A DNA stretch of 64,000 nt from Lumbricus terrestris. Lineage: Eukaryota; Annelida; Clitellata; Crassiclitellata; Lumbricidae. The notes beneath the pieces were generated by a model that worked only from the letters and a program-made list of their open reading frames with translations, was not told the DNA's origin and ran no database searches. Numbering within the stretch: position 1 is the stretch's first letter; every line of letters starts with the position of its first letter. Below are positions 28,929 through 40,559 of the stretch, piece by piece. Position numbers and translations under genes: made by a program. Location of the stretch: the NCBI GenBank assembly GCA_949752735.1, contig OX457051.1:1364501-1428500 (forward strand). Reading direction: 5' to 3'.

Positions 28929-29960
28929 ATGTGTAATTGTGTATGCCTATGCGAGAATTGTTGCACGGTGTTTTATTAGCATCGGCCGATTCTGAAGAGC
29001 ACATAATTTTCAGCACAAATATAATCGCTATCATTTGAACCGTATATTTCTCGCACGAACACGGTTTAGTCGCAATTATAATATGACTACTGCATCAGTT
29101 ACAAATGGTTCCATGACAAATGGGCGCCGACATTCTGATATGACTGGTCTGCTTAGTGACAATTCGATCGATATATCGATAGGCCTATGAGCTTAAAATA
29201 ATTTACGCTTAGGCGTAGTCTGCATACCATCACGTCATTCAATGTCATATCATAGGAAAATGGTTCTGAACACTGGTGATATGTACGACATGCATCACCT
29301 TCTGTCATTATGATTGCCCAAAACAATGACTAGTCTATTACATGTGGCTAGTAGTCTGTTAGCTAGAACAATACGCCGATCAAAGGTAGATTCAGAATGC
29401 ATGCTGGATGCAAACTTTCTGTTGCAGTGGGCTATTTCTGTTGGACTAATTTAGTTGTTCAAAATATGAGTTCGTGACTGTGTGTACAAGGCCTACATAT
29501 TTATTCTAAACAAAACTGCTTGGCTTTTGGAATCTTGACTTTTTTGTACTAATTCTTTGGTGAATGTTCGTTGAGTAAGTTGCCCTATTTAATAGAAAAG
29601 GGACCGATTTATTTCTGCCTATGTAGTGAGTAGAGATTCTTTCCTAAGATGTAAGAACTATAATGAATGGAAGAATGGAATGCATGGAAAGAAAAAAGAC
29701 CAAAGCAAGACTTCGACGGTTGTCATTGGACTGGATGATGAGGGAAGGTTGCAGTCGGCTGATAGAGCAGCGTTGAGATTGAAGACAGAACACAACAATC
29801 TAAAGAACACATCGCTTCAGCAACATAATGCTTATGAGCTAACAATTGGGACCAACCGAACTCTTTTTTATTACTGATGCAATGTATGTTTGTATTCGGA
29901 TAATAAGTAGGCTTATTAGTGCTTCCCCGGTCTGCGTGAGTCAAATGCCAGCAGAGGGAA
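28929..29960. other. Intergenic, no feature seen
   Basis: No gene recognised. An 83-codon open stretch at 29626-29877 has weak resemblance to LINE reverse transcriptase text (KTSTVVIGLDDEGRLQSADR) but not enough to call. Confidence 0.3.
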
Positions 29961-30035
29961 GGCGGTGGCGGATTGGATAACGCGCTGGAATGGAGAGCGA
30001 GAGGTAACGAGTTCGCACCCTTTGGGCGGACGTGA
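29961..30035 (+). repeat. tRNA-derived SINE head
   Basis: GGTGGCGGATTGGATAACGC resembles a Pol III A box region and GAGTTCGCACCC a B box, at tRNA-like spacing. A tRNA fold is not intact, so it is a SINE head rather than a tRNA gene. Confidence 0.5.
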
Positions 30036-31015
30036 TTTGTAGGATGCTATTAGCGCCACGTATTGCTCGCTGTCTGTTCTGTTAGTAGTTAAGATTTATG
30101 TCTTGTGTCATTTCCGTTCTTGTGTATTTTTCAAATGCATAATTGTACACCAACCTTTTCTAAGTTTGAGGACACGAGGGCCACTTTTTCTTAGTCAAAG
30201 TTTCGAAGAACATTAGGGGGCCACAAGGCTAAAATTATATGAACTAAAAGCATATTTTTTTTTATAATTGAGTAAAAATAAAATGTTTGATGCTACAGTG
30301 CATTAGAAACACACATGAAAATCATAAAAAAAACACTGAAATTACCGTTTAGCACGTCTTTCTTAAGAGTTATTAGACATGGACATAATTATTAGACGTA
30401 TTTTATTGACATATTTTATTGATCCCAACAATTCAATTGTACATGTATACTTAACAAAGTATAAATGTATAAACATAATCAGCAATTAGCAGATACTCAA
30501 AGTGAATAAGTAGAATTAGAGTTAGGGAACAAACAGGCGCACCAAAAGGGACAAGTCTCGCTAAGTAGGGGCCTAATTAACAAAGTGAGGTGTAAAATTA
30601 AAAGCTGTAGGGAGAATTGGAATGCAAAGATGTTACTTAACTAAAAGTTAAAAGTTGTTTTTAACATGGAACAGTCCCTTCTTATAACCATTCAATTTCT
30701 TTTTTGCGAGCGGAAATGTTTGTTTGAAAATGTAAATTGATACTTGCCGAAATACATGAAATGTGCATGAAGGAATAAAAGCCTGGATCAAACTGTGTTA
30801 GCCATGATTATGCATACATGTATCAACTGCAATACGAAATGTTAATGGACCCAGTTATCAATACTTTGTGTAACCACCTTTACGTCTAATAACATCAGCA
30901 ACACGCCTGGGCATTCCCTGTATCAGACGTGGTCACATGTCGCGGATGTCTTGATCGTGATGCCAGGTTTGTAGTATGCATTCGATTAAGGAACGCCTAG
31001 TGGTGGGAATCTTTT
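30036..31015. other. Intergenic, A/T-rich
   Basis: Possible SINE body to about 30130, then unrecognised sequence. No gene. ACCTTTACGTCTAATAACATCAGCA near 30878-30900 is the kind of text found in some transposon ends, not assignable. Confidence 0.3.
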
Positions 31016-31019
31016 GCTA

Positions 31020-31740
31020 CTTTCGTGTACCCTGGTCGCCAACTGCAGGAGCTAACGACCAAAGTACACGAAAGTAGTGAAAGATTCGGGCTTAGGATCA
31101 ATGGAGAGAAAACCAAAACAATGACAATTGGTAAGAAAAAAGAGAAGATAACCATCATCTTGGAAGGAGAGGAGCTGGAGCAGGTGGCGGAATTTGTGTG
31201 CCTGGGGGTGTAATTACGGAAGATGCAGAGTCGACAAGGGACATAAGGAAAAGAATTGGGCAGCAATGTTTGGGAAGCTGAGGAAACTATGGAGATCAGG
31301 CAACATCTCAACAAGAACAAAAACCAAGCTGGTGATACCGGTCCTCTTGTATGAAGCAGAGTCTTGGTGCGTGAAAAGGAGGATGAGAGAAGACTGCTGG
31401 TGGCGGAGATGGGATGGCTAAGAGATCTACTGAATAGATCACGGAGAGAAAAGATACGGAATGAGGTGACACGAGAAGAACTAGGACAGGAGGAAACAGT
31501 AGTGGAAAGAATAAAGAAAAGATGACTAACATGGTATGGACAAGTGATCAGGATGGAGAGCGGAAGAATGCCGGCAAAGGCGCTGCACGGAGAAGTGGAG
31601 GGAACGAGGAGCAGAGGACGACCGAAGATGAAATGGATAGACAACGTACTGGAGGACATAGAAGACAGAGGAACGGAGTAAGGAAAGGCAATAGAACTCG
31701 CAAGAGAACGGCCGAAATGGAGAAGTTTTGTTAGAGCCTC
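31020..31740 (+). mobile_element. Decayed LINE reverse transcriptase C-terminal part
   Basis: Across several frames the + strand encodes ERFGLRINGEKTKTMTIG, VAEFVCLGV, KTKLVIPVLLYEAESWCVK, LTWYGQVIRM and RGRPKMKWIDNVLED. These are typical of the RT thumb and C-terminal region of RTE-like LINEs. Stops and frameshifts make it a pseudogene. It lies between the two channel copies. Confidence 0.7.
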
Positions 31741-32459
31741 ATCGTCGGTGAATACTTGACGGAGGAGAAAGAAAGAATTTAATTAATAATGCAGCTAATA
31801 ATTGCATTGTCTCCTGATAAACAAAGGAACATTTCACTATATCTACACATGCTCTGATCGATATAGATGTACTAAACGAGGAAGAAGAGGAGGAGTGGAG
31901 GAAAGAGGAAAAGATGGCGGCTGAAGAAAATGAAGGAAGGAACAGAGCATAAAGGAAAACAAAAAGGAGGAGGAGAAGGAGGAGAAGGAGGAGGAGGTGC
32001 CACAGCTTCCGAAACATCGGAGTTCATCTGCTTGGCTCTGTTACAAACGTACCAGTCCACTCTTGTTAATTGAAATTGTTAATCGTTAGAGAAATTTGCT
32101 GTAAATGGGTTCAATAAACAGAAATTGAAACTGTCGGTGTAATAATAATAATTATTATAATCATTGGCGGTCTCTGTTCGATATTGAAGACCTAGTCATA
32201 AATGAAGTGTCGATACATTCCGTGGCTCATGTAGGTCAGTTAGACCTTTCTCTGTTCGATATGGTCATAGAGGAAATGTCAAGACATCCATTAGTTAACA
32301 CAGGTAACTTAGACCTCAATTACAATTCAATTTCTCAATTCAGAGTTTGGTGGTGGTTTAAATGATAAGTAAAATTTTGGAATTAATCATGCGAGAAATG
32401 ATCCGCAAAAGAAGACTTAGTACCAGAACAAACCGATTAATTATCAATGAGGAGAGAAA
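31741..32459. other. Intergenic, purine-rich stretch
   Basis: AGGAGGAGAAGGAGG-type purine sequence at about 31880-31995, then ordinary sequence. TTCAATAAACAGAAATTGAA near 32110 looks like a LINE tail. No gene. Confidence 0.3.
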
Positions 32460-32735
32460 GAGAAAGAGAGAGAGAGACATGATCGATCAATGCTTGACAG
32501 GTAAGCCAACTGCCTTTGAGGGAGAGAGAGACAGACAGACGGATGGAGACACAGAGAGAGAGACAGAAAAACAGAGACAAAGTCAGAGACAGAGACAGAA
32601 AGAAGACTTATGATGACTTATACATAGGAGAGAAATAGACAGAGAGGCAGGCAGACAGGCAGGCAGACGGACGGAGGCACAAAGAGAGACAGACAAACAG
32701 AGACAGATAGAGACAGAGGCAGAGAGATGAATTAT
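32460..32735. repeat. GA/CAGACA simple-sequence region
   Basis: AGAGAGAGAGACA, CAGACAGACGGA and AGGCAGGCAGACGG units in mixed order. No coding function. Confidence 0.85.
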
Positions 32736-32753
32736 TCATAGGAGAGTTATATA

Positions 32754-33420
32754 CAGGGTGGGCCAAAAAAAGGAATCCCGTACGATTTTTTGCCCATATC
32801 CTGGCCAGAAGTTAGAATTTCGAAATGAAATTTTACAGTCTTAAAGACAATTCATGTTTACACATGATGGCCAGATTTCATCAAAATATTTCTAACAGAA
32901 CAAAAGTTATATCACTTTTAGTGAGGCTAACCCTCGTTTTTTGACGATTCAAAAACGAAACGCAAAAAAAATTAGTTTTTTTGCTAATATCATGGCCAGA
33001 AGTAAGAATTTTGAAATGAATCTTTACAGGTTTAAAGACAATTCATATTTACACATGATGGCCAGATTTGATAAAAAAATATTTAAAACACAACAAACGT
33101 TATACCACTTTTAGTGAGGCCACCCACTGTTTTTTGACTGTTCAAAAACGAAACGCAACAAAAAGTAACAAAAACACGATTTTATCAAGTCTCATCTCAA
33201 ATAACCGTTGTCAAATGAACTTGGTAGTGCTTCACAACTTGCGTTCAATGTGCCCACCACCAGTGCCAAAACTTCTTTTGAGTCTCTTTGCAAAGTTCTT
33301 GATGGACCTGTTGATTAATCTGACAGATTCCTTATTTACCAATTTGATTGGCATCTTACAAAGTGACTTCTCAGTGACGTGCAGTTACGCTGGTACCCTG
33401 TTTCTGTTTAAATAGTAATA
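32754..33420 (-). mobile_element. mariner-like element with transposase C-terminal remnant
   Basis: After TA, the left end reads CAGGGTGGGCCAAAAAAAGG. Two tandem units of about 190 bp (32790 and 32990) repeat TGGCCAGAAGT-AGAATTT and GATGGCCAGATTT. On the - strand, about 33390-33190 encodes LINRSIKNFAKRLKRSF and GGHIERKL then stop, which resembles the extreme C-terminus of Tc1/mariner transposases. The right end is not found. Same family as 50878-51826. Confidence 0.65.
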
Positions 33421-33519
33421 ACAAAACCCCTAATTTTTTCTACCTTTTCAGGTTTTTCCATGGTAGTTTCACACTTATTCACCTAAAACGTTGCAACTAC
33501 ACGGATTTTTACACGGGTG

Positions 33520-34155
33520 ACCTAGCCTTCAGCAAACACACCTCGGCGACCCGCAGGGCCGACGTGTGTTCTTAGGGGGGGGTTGAGGGTTCGGGGAGAT
33601 GAAATCTTTTCCAGAAAACCCCAATTTTTCGGGTAGCGTTCCGGTGGAGGTTGGAATGTGGTGTGGTATTGTGGGTGTGGTGGGGTTGTGGCCGGGGCGG
33701 GTCGATTTCTAAATTTCCCGGCAACGCCGAGTACCCCAGCTAGGGCGCTGGGGTGGGGCGGCGGATTTGGGAGGGGATAAAATTTCCCGAAAGCCAAAAT
33801 TTCACGGTTGGCGTACCGGTGGAGGTCGGAGTTAGTGGTGGCGTGTTGTGGGGGTGATGGAAGAAGGGGGTGGAAGAGGGGTGGGGAAAAGTTGGGGGGG
33901 GGGGGAATTCCCGGAAAAAAATTTCACGGGTGGCGTACCGGAGGAGGTCGGAGTTAGTGGTGGCGTGTTGTGGGGGGGGGGCAGAATGGGGTGGCGGAGC
34001 TTTTTGGAGGGAGGAGATTTTTTCCCCCGAAAACCATAATTTCTTGGGTGGTGTGCCGGTGGAGGTCGGAGTAATGGGGTGTGGTGGGGTGGGACTGTGG
34101 CCGGAGTGGATCGAATCCTAAATTTCCCGGGCAACGCCGGGTACCCCAGCTAGTT
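33520..34155 (-). mobile_element. CTAGCTGGGGTACC-type repeats, inverted orientation
   Basis: Two ends of the 25964-26800 family lie in - orientation, at about 33708-33746 and 34118-34155 (GCAACGCCGGGTACCCCAGC). Between them, units with GGTGTGCCGGTGGAGGTCGG and TTTCACGG-x-TGGCGTACC repeat at 110-150 bp spacing, with long G-runs. Confidence 0.6.
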
Positions 34156-35237
34156 ATAATATAAGATTATTATGAGATGGGTAAGTCTGTGGCACGCGGT
34201 GCACTGAATTGTGTAACTCGATCCTCGTCCTCCTTCTCCTCTCCTCCTCCTCCTCCTCCTCATCATCCTCCTCATCATCATCATGGTAATCTTGAACGTC
34301 TGTCCAAATGCCCGTTAACCGGATTGGTATCGCTTCTACATCGATTTTCCAGTCGTCTTTATTCTGAGCTGGTCAGCCTGTAGTCAGACATGCTTCGGGC
34401 AGAAGTCATACTTCTCTTCTCGTCCATGTATAGTTACGGAATATGAAGTAATCAATATTTTCTTTTGTATGACGATTCATTCATTTCGAAGCAGGTTTGA
34501 TGCGGTACAATAATTAATAAGGACGGTGTCCGAGTGCATATGAAGCGGGTTAGGCGAACGGATAGGTTGTAGTTCCACTGAAACATCCAGAGTCGTATGA
34601 ACAGGTTAGTCGTTATCATTCTGTTTATACCAGATCATTTTCCAGTGCTACCACTTCGTAGGAGTTGAAAATCAAGACCTATAGTAACCTCAAAGGACAA
34701 AATCATTTTGAAGTCTGCAAGACTCAACGCGATGGATGAATGCGCCGAGCGGTAATAAATCGCCCGAGAACTTAGCAAAAGATCACGCTTCTCTGGCGAT
34801 GTGTCGTATAAATTTATAAGTTTGCAAAATTATGACAATAATTGAGAATGACGGCCATTTTGGACGCCATCTTGGTTTTCAGAAAGAGGTCCTAAGGGAT
34901 TGTTAGAAATCTTTTGGTATGTTATTCTACTCATACTCTTACACCTATCCTGGAAAAAATCAGTTTGTTACAAGGTTTATCCAGGTAATAACTAAATGCC
35001 GGAAAACGACGGCCACTTTGGTCGCCATCTCGACTTTTATAAAGAACTCTTGAAGGAACAATTATTGGCACTTTTGTAATGTTATTCTACTAATATTCCA
35101 GCACGTCATATACCTTCAAAATTCGTCTTGTTATGAGCTATTTGCACCTTTTGAATTATTTAATGATCCTGGAAAACATACAATGGGTAGAAACTGGAAA
35201 ATCTGGAAAAATTTCCAGTTTTTTCCACCGGCACTAT
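34156..35237. repeat. Intergenic with a two-unit repeat
   Basis: At about 34845-34960 and 35005-35100, two direct units share GACGGCCA-TTTGG-CGCCATCT, AAAGA and TGTTATTCTACT-ATA. TCCTCCTCCTCC simple sequence lies at 34235-34280. No gene. Confidence 0.45.
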
Positions 35238-35753
35238 ATCACATTTCGGGAACGGACATTAGCCCCCCGGACAAAAGCCCCCCCGGACATTAGCCCCCGA
35301 CATTAGCCCCCTCGAGGTAGGACATTAGCCGCCCCCCAGTCATGGTATCATTACCTAAAAATGATGCACAAAATGTAACAATAGGCCTTAGTTTAGCGAA
35401 TATCTATTCATTGCACATTAATTTAACATTGTAAGAATATGCTAAGTTAATTGAAGGTTTAATATGCATATTATAAAACATTTAAAGACACTAGTTGTAG
35501 AACGACGGGATCAACTCTTTGTGTAAAATCTCTCATAAAGGTAAAAAAAATTAAGTCCAAAGTTTGTGAATTCTAGATAAAATTTTAAGGCCTAACTGAC
35601 GTTAACAAACCTTCGTTGTAGCCAAAACTGACACTAACGAGTAGGCTTACTTACTGTATACGATTCCCATTCGTTTATTTTTCTAATGTATTGAATCTAA
35701 TTTTGAATTGAAACGACGCTAAGAAGTCTACGAAGCTGAGACGTAGCCTAACT

Positions 35754-36820
35754 CAGCGGTTCTCAACCGGGGGTCCGCGGACCCCAGGGGGTCCCCGACC
35801 ATCTGCCTGGGGGTCCGCGAGCACGTCCTGAAAATTACATATTTCTTAGGCAAAAACATAGAAACAGATAAATCTTTGTCAATTTGTCAATATTTCTCCT
35901 TTTCAATGGCGACATGAAACTAATAATACTCTGATTAATGGCAAATTCATTTGTTTTAGATGGGTCTGTTTGTAACTGACTCTAGATTTCGGGATGCTTT
36001 TGAGAGAGTTTCTTAGAAAAAGACCACAACCTGTAATTCATTTTAACAAACAGCTCATGAGTTTCAACTTTGGCTTACCTGGCTGGCATTTTTGAATTAA
36101 ACGAATTCCTCTACGCAAGTGATGCAGACAAATGTAATCACCCTTAATTAGTGATAAAGTGTCTGCTTGTACAAAAGAGATGATCTCTGGTGCAAAACGG
36201 ATAGTGGTTGATAACGTTGACACATTTTGATCAATTGCATGAATTCCCATGCAAATAAAGAAATGCTCAGATCAATCAACCAAAATTTGTTTATTTAATT
36301 TCCGGTCAATCATAGCTGGATCAGTTCAACTTCTAATTTGGTATTTGAACGTTCACAGTTTTTCGTGAGCTTCCAGTCAGTTTCTTGCAAACTTTGATTC
36401 GTGCAATTTGCTAACCTCAGAATTGAACCAAATCATTGAACTGACTAGTGACATCAGACCTACATTGAAGATGTACAGTACGTTGCATCCATGCAAGAGT
36501 TAGCTTGATGCATGAGTGTTTCGAGCAGATCAACTGTGCTCGAATATGCATACCCATAGCTTACATTAAAATAAACTACAGTTTTGTTCTAATAAATTAC
36601 AAATAATTTTATCAGTAATATAAATTTGTACTACAAGATTGCAGGGGTATGTCTGTGCTATATTATAGCATACATGTATTGTAGGCCTACTCTTATATAG
36701 GATTATAGAGTCGCACAGTCACGATAATGCGCCAAAAGGCGCCAAATTTCGGTGGGGGTCCGTGACCGGGACCAAAAATTAAAAAGGGGTCCGTCAGTGT
36801 GAAAAGGTTGAGAACCGCTG
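35754..36820. mobile_element. hAT element nested in foldback element 1
   Basis: The ends are CAGCGGTTCTCAACC and GGTTGAGAACCGCTG, perfect 15-bp inverted repeats. They are followed inside by GGGGGTCCGCGGACCCC-like and GGGGTCCGT sequence. The target duplication GCCTAACT lies at 35746-35753 and 36821-36828. No transposase frame; non-autonomous. Confidence 0.92.
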
Positions 36821-37175
36821 GCCTAACTGACGTTAGCAAACCTTTGTTTGACACTAAACAAATAGACTGTATAGTAGGCTGGAGCTTAAGAATTAAAAAA
36901 AATAAAAATTTTATTATTTGAAAGACGTACCCCCCCAAATCTGTTCCTTATTATATAGAAACACTGTGAACAAAGTTTGAGCAATAAATTCGTATGTTTA
37001 GAGGTAGCTCAACTCCCTGAGATATTACGAATACGACGAAAATCCTGCGACCTACGTCGGGTATTTATTTTAAACTGAGCACAATATTTACTTTTGAACA
37101 AAAACACACTGCTTATAAATTCTTTGACATAGTACATCAGATTCTATAGCATAAGTCTCACAAAGTTCAGCAAAC

Positions 37176-38207
37176 TCATGGTTCTCTTGTTTTCATGGCA
37201 ACCCGGACAGTCTGTTTCCTGCTATCAGAGTACATTTTACGATGGTCCTCGACAACTTGCAACAGGAACTGCAGTTGTGTTTCATCATGGGTTAATAATC
37301 CTCTGTACTCCTGAATGAGCGCCACTCCACGTTCAGCATGGTCATTGACAACTTTCAGAGACTCCACTGTTTCTCTAGCCTGCTTGTAGTTGTCTCTGCC
37401 TTCCCACAAGTCCGGATCAACTGCGAGAAATCCGTCTGGAAGTTCCAGCATTTGGATCAGTGTCATTGACTGGGCTGTGACAAAATCTTCCAAGTTCTCA
37501 TCCTTGAAGGAATCCAGAGCAATTGTGATTCGCTTGGAATGGTCCTTATCTCGGCTTGCTCTGTTTTTGATGGCACTCACCATCAGTCTCTTCGTTGATG
37601 AACTGACTCGACGGTTGAAGAAAGCCAGGCTCACCAGTTCCTGTGACATGTACCACAAGTGATTCGAAAACTTGTGCGATGTTGCCTTTGAGATGGCTGA
37701 ATGGATTGATGAATAATCGAGCAGTAAGTTCAGCAGCAGCAGGTCATTGTAAGGAGCACGTGATGCTTGAGGTGCGGAGATTCAAGCTTTCAGGTAGACA
37801 CGTACTGCGAACACACATACATCCCGTAATCCTCTCTCTTCTGCAGGAGTCAGTTTGAATTGAGCCTTGAACATCCAGATTTTGAGACTGTATATGACTT
37901 TGGACATCCATCGGTCATGGTGCATTGCTCCGGGCGACATGAATCGCACTCCTGTGGCTGGAGCAGCACCAAGAAAGACAATTGCAAGTTCCAAGAATTC
38001 TTTATAATCATTTCTTGGATGACTCTGTTGAAGCTGCTTGTTGGCATAATCGATTGGGTCTTGCTTTATGTCTTCCACTAGAGCTGCCACGTCATGTTTT
38101 TCGCCCCCTTTTCGGTGTCTTATATAGGATGCCTCCAATAGCCCCCTCACTTGCATTGGTCTCTGTTTCCATCTTTTCATGATCTTCTTTTTCATCATCT
38201 TTTTCAT
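37176..38207 (-). pseudogene. Transposon-borne protein of unknown function, one nonsense codon
   Basis: A single - strand frame of 343 codons is broken only by TGA at 37782-37784, in the context YLKA-stop-ISAPQASRAPYN, probably from a Trp codon. Visible motifs are GAMHHDRWMSKVIYSLKIW, ELVSLAFFNRRVSSSTKRLM and VEDHRKMYSDSRKQTVRVA. The N-terminus (MKKMMKKKIMK) is low-complexity and may not be the true start; upstream exons are possible. I recognise this as a type of protein repeated in invertebrate genomes, but I cannot name the family. It shares an H-x-RW-x-x-x-x-x-I pattern with the pseudogene at 60196-61569. Its place between the inverted arrays suggests it is the element's own transposition protein or cargo. 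Confidence 0.6.
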
Positions 38208-38959
38208 GATCTTCTTTTCATCATCATCTCTTAAACAAACATACTGTAGCTACTGCTGCAGCAGTGTTGCTTACAATGCTTACTAAGCATAGTCACTGAT
38301 TAGTCAGTCTAAAGAGTAAAAAAGTCTGAACATGTCTGTAATATGAATTCATGGAAATTGTGTCTTGTCAGTAAAACAATGTGATCTAAGTGAGTGTATG
38401 ATTGGAGAATGTTTCAATCTACTTAGCAAATAAGATTTGGCTATTTGTTTATCATGAGAATTAATTAAGAAATAAAACGCTAGTTTCAGTAGTATCCGAA
38501 ATATAAAGGCTGCCACAGTTCTGGTATCAGAAACTTCACCATCATTGAGCTACCCCTAAATATTGTTCAATTGTGCTGATATTTTGCCAGAATTTTTATT
38601 TCATATACAGGAAAAAACTGAGGGGTACGAAGATCATATTTCACACAAAAAAATAAGCTCCAGCCTACTGTATAGGCCCTATACGATTCCAATTGGTTAA
38701 TTTCAAATTGAAGTCTATAGGTCTACTGACATAATTAGGACCTAAATGACACTAAGAACTTTCGTTTGCATGTAAATGCCAGTGACAATTCATGAGTTAC
38801 GGCACTACTCTACGATTTGCACATAGGGGGGGGGGCTTTTGTCCGGAGGGGCTAATGTCCTACCCAAAATCGGAGGGGGGCCTTTGTCCAAGGGGGCTAG
38901 TGTCTGGGGGGGTCTTATGTCCGGGGGTCGTTTTTCCCGGGGGGCTAATGTCCTACACC

Positions 38960-39194
38960 ATCACATTTTCTCTTATAAGTCCTTCGTGAACTCAGAAATA
39001 TATTTCTTTTGCTTGTTGCAACAAATGAACAATGTTACGCTAACCTCCCGGACAAGTAGGCTATGCCGTATCTTAGATGTCTTGATTCAGCTTAAAATCT
39101 CATGTTTCAGCCCAATGTGTCATCTCGTTGTGATTTAAGACTAACCGTTCCCAGATTTACGTATCATATTATGCAATGTATAACCTAGGCCTAC
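38960..39194. other. Spacer between foldback element 1 and the copy 2 flank
   Basis: 235 bp with no recognisable feature apart from the 9-bp duplication. The element therefore ends close to the putative regulatory flank of channel copy 2. Confidence 0.5.
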
Positions 39195-39430
39195 ATACGA
39201 TAACTGGCTTCTTGACGTTGGTCCTGTTGCGGCTTTGCTGCGACGTCCACTACTTGTTATCACGTGCATTAGACATCGGCTCAATAGACGAAAGTTACCA
39301 GTAAAGGAAGAAACAATAATTCGAGTCTTTTTTGTGTCACCATAAAAGTTTGTAAGAATGGCTAATTTTCTTGTTCCCGAGAGGCTTAGACTACCTTTGC
39401 AACGCATTGGCTCATATTTAACTTGCAGGC
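39195..39430 (+). promoter_or_regulatory. Conserved 5' flank of channel gene copy 2
   Basis: Counterpart of 190-440. It shares GACATCGGCTCAATAG-CGAAAGTTACCAGTAAAG, AATAATTCGAGTCTTT and ATTTTCTTGTTC. Homology stops at about 39428 and resumes at about 43485 (TTTTAACACGCATTGAG versus TTTTAACACGCAATGAA). About 4 kb present here is therefore absent from copy 1. Confidence 0.5.
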
Positions 39431-40559
39431 AGATAGGCCTGCCTCACATTTGTGTCAGTAGCGCTGGAAACCCGTCGCTTGTCGCTAACAGGATAAAGTG
39501 CTGGAGGGCAAAACAGGCCTACGAGAGACGGGTCAAAATACGAAAATTGTTTTATGGTGTATATTTATTCAGAAATATGCCTACTTTCAATATCTGCAAT
39601 CAAAACTTTTTAATTCGAACATTTAGTCAAAGAAAACTGACTTTTAATGCATGTGGTGTCAAGATTTGCTTTGAAACAATAGCTCACTGAGCATGTTTTC
39701 AAGGTTAAAATTTGCCATGATAGACCGAGTTTTCATACACCAACCAGACTACTTCCTGTAGCCGTGTATAGGTATAGCCTACCACTTAATAAATTATACC
39801 TCCAAAATGCTACTGGATGGTCCTGGAAAGCCGTAAAACCTGTTTAAATGGCACGTTTTGGCCAAATATTAGACGCGTCATCTTTAGCGACCATAATAAT
39901 TATTCAAACCACGCCTCCGACCCCGTTTTCTGAGAGTCTTATTGGCCAACGAAACTGTCCTTCGATCCTGACCTTGTGACCTAGCGATTCAAACAATTTT
40001 TTCGGCATTTTTGCTGCCCCTTTTTTGGTTGCGTTCAGTCAAAATGTTAGTTTGCGCTTGTTTCGGAAAGGATTTGAATACAAATTATTTTACAAAGCGT
40101 AAAGTGAAATTGCGTTGCTAAACTGTTCAAATAGCGATCAGGGCAAGCTGCATGCATTGTTAGATGAATGAGCTTAGGCCTACTATATTGATCGATAGGG
40201 AATTTGATACCGCCGATAGCTGCTAGCCAACCCTAACGAGGGCAAATATCAACCGCTTTCTCAATTTTGTCAACCATGCTCAACTGACAATCTTTAATCA
40301 TAATTATAAACCTACAACAAGCTTGATTAGTAGACCTACTGACTTTGCTGGCTTAACACAAATAAAATCTATTCCTACCGAAAGCGCACCTTACAAGACA
40401 TGGGCTTAAGCCTGAGTTAGCTACATGAACAATTTCCAATTCATTACAACTTTGGCTCGATTTTCATGCCGTTTGATCTATTTGATACAGAATATAGTCC
40501 TGTATTGACTAGCAAAATTGCAGAAGAATTAATTAATGGTTACTAAGGACTTTTTGGAA
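39431..40559. other. Extra sequence 5' of copy 2, unrecognised
   Basis: No gene seen. It is part of the about 4-kb segment lacking from copy 1. It could be a first intron or inserted DNA. Confidence 0.35.

Larger units (their letters stand above)
35247..38959. mobile_element. Foldback-like element 1 (3.7 kb) with coding sequence
   Basis: The 9-bp target duplication ATCACATTT lies at 35238-35246 and 38960-38968. The left end is CGGGAACGGACATTAGCC, then about five units of GGACATTAGCCCCCC type. The right end is a longer inverted array (GGGGGGCTAATGTCC type, 38825-38955) ending in TCCTACACC. Inside are a nested hAT element (35754-36820), sub-terminal repeats (35592, 36826 and 38745: CTAACTGACGTTA-like) and a - strand coding sequence with one stop (37176-38207). 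Inverted ends built from tandem short motifs with 9-bp duplications are the hallmarks of foldback/Rehavkus-type elements. Confidence 0.78.

Noticed and set aside
29961..30035. Functional tRNA gene
   Set aside because: Boxes A and B are only approximate and no complete cloverleaf can be drawn; SINE head is more likely.
33190..33415. Conserved frame MNLVVLHNL present in two places (also 51176-51373)
   Set aside because: It is the antisense of the transposase C-terminal remnant, which explains its conservation.
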